From positions 62,001 through 126,000 of the forward strand of contig NZ_VWPL01000006.1 of NCBI RefSeq assembly GCF_008630065.1: DNA of 64,000 bases, written 5' to 3'. Made by a program: the position numbers and the translations under genes. The stretch comes from Blastochloris sulfoviridis (GTDB lineage: Bacteria; Pseudomonadota; Alphaproteobacteria; Rhizobiales; Xanthobacteraceae). The notes beneath the pieces are model-generated. The model did not search any database. It saw only the letters and a program-made list of their open reading frames with translations, and was not told where the DNA came from. Shown here in pieces: positions 62,590 through 64,000 of this stretch (position 1 is the stretch's first letter; every line of letters begins with the position of its first letter).

Positions 62590-64000
<1,411 letters not shown>

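Overview
The window is GC-rich, single-chromosome-style DNA whose gene content points to an alphaproteobacterium of the order Hyphomicrobiales (Rhizobiales). The evidence is a short flagellin, a DUF3141-pta-ackA-fabI cluster, Rhizobiales-style interspersed intergenic repeats and a FabI with family-typical motifs. The genus cannot be fixed from the sequence alone. No insertion sequence, phage gene, rRNA or CRISPR array was found; the only RNA gene seen is one tRNA-Gly. Layout: 1-5354 (minus) holds three tandem paralogous multi-pass membrane proteins, the last cut by the window edge, with GT-C glycosyltransferase-like character but no firm function. 5355-6636 is mostly non-coding and carries tRNA-Gly(GCC) with a promoter and an intrinsic terminator. 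6637-30462 (minus) is a large surface-polysaccharide locus. Read in the direction of transcription it has an initiating polyprenyl-phosphate sugar-phosphate transferase, a stretch with a perfect 13-bp hairpin, a CDP-sugar pathway (rfbF, rfbG, an RmlC-like epimerase, a C-methyltransferase), a DegT aminotransferase, a NeuD/PglD-type acetyltransferase, a CmcI-family protein, a Wzx flippase, a GT2 and two GT4 enzymes, a Wzy-like polymerase, two related oxidoreductases, a methyltransferase, a heparinase II/III-like protein, a WbuB-type glycosyltransferase, and wecB/wecC for UDP-ManNAcA. The middle of this locus (about 15.1-21.0 kb) is markedly AT-rich, as is usual for horizontally exchanged polymerase and transferase genes. 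A NusG paralogue lies divergently at 30936 and is a natural candidate for an operon-specific antiterminator. 31650-43759 is a housekeeping and stress stretch: an AI-2E family permease, fabI, ackA, pta, a DUF3141 protein, a small conserved hypothetical and an AcrAB-type RND efflux pair. 44121-53176 (minus) is a flagellar filament/hook operon group (flgL, flgK, a FlgN-like protein, a small protein, flgE, flgD, fliS, fliD, flagellin), followed upstream by an ECF-type sigma factor with no visible anti-sigma partner. 54659-56860 holds a His/Gly-rich protein with a remote resemblance to isocyanide synthases (PvcA/Dit1), paired with a DMT exporter; this is the most intriguing unexplained unit. The right end has a creatininase-family hydrolase, a MarR regulator, a ChrA chromate transporter, a large membrane GGDEF-EAL protein and the start of an aspartate aminotransferase-type enzyme. 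Start codons were chosen from Shine-Dalgarno spacing, overlap with upstream stop codons and family alignment by eye; all functional calls rest on recognised motifs, not on database searches.
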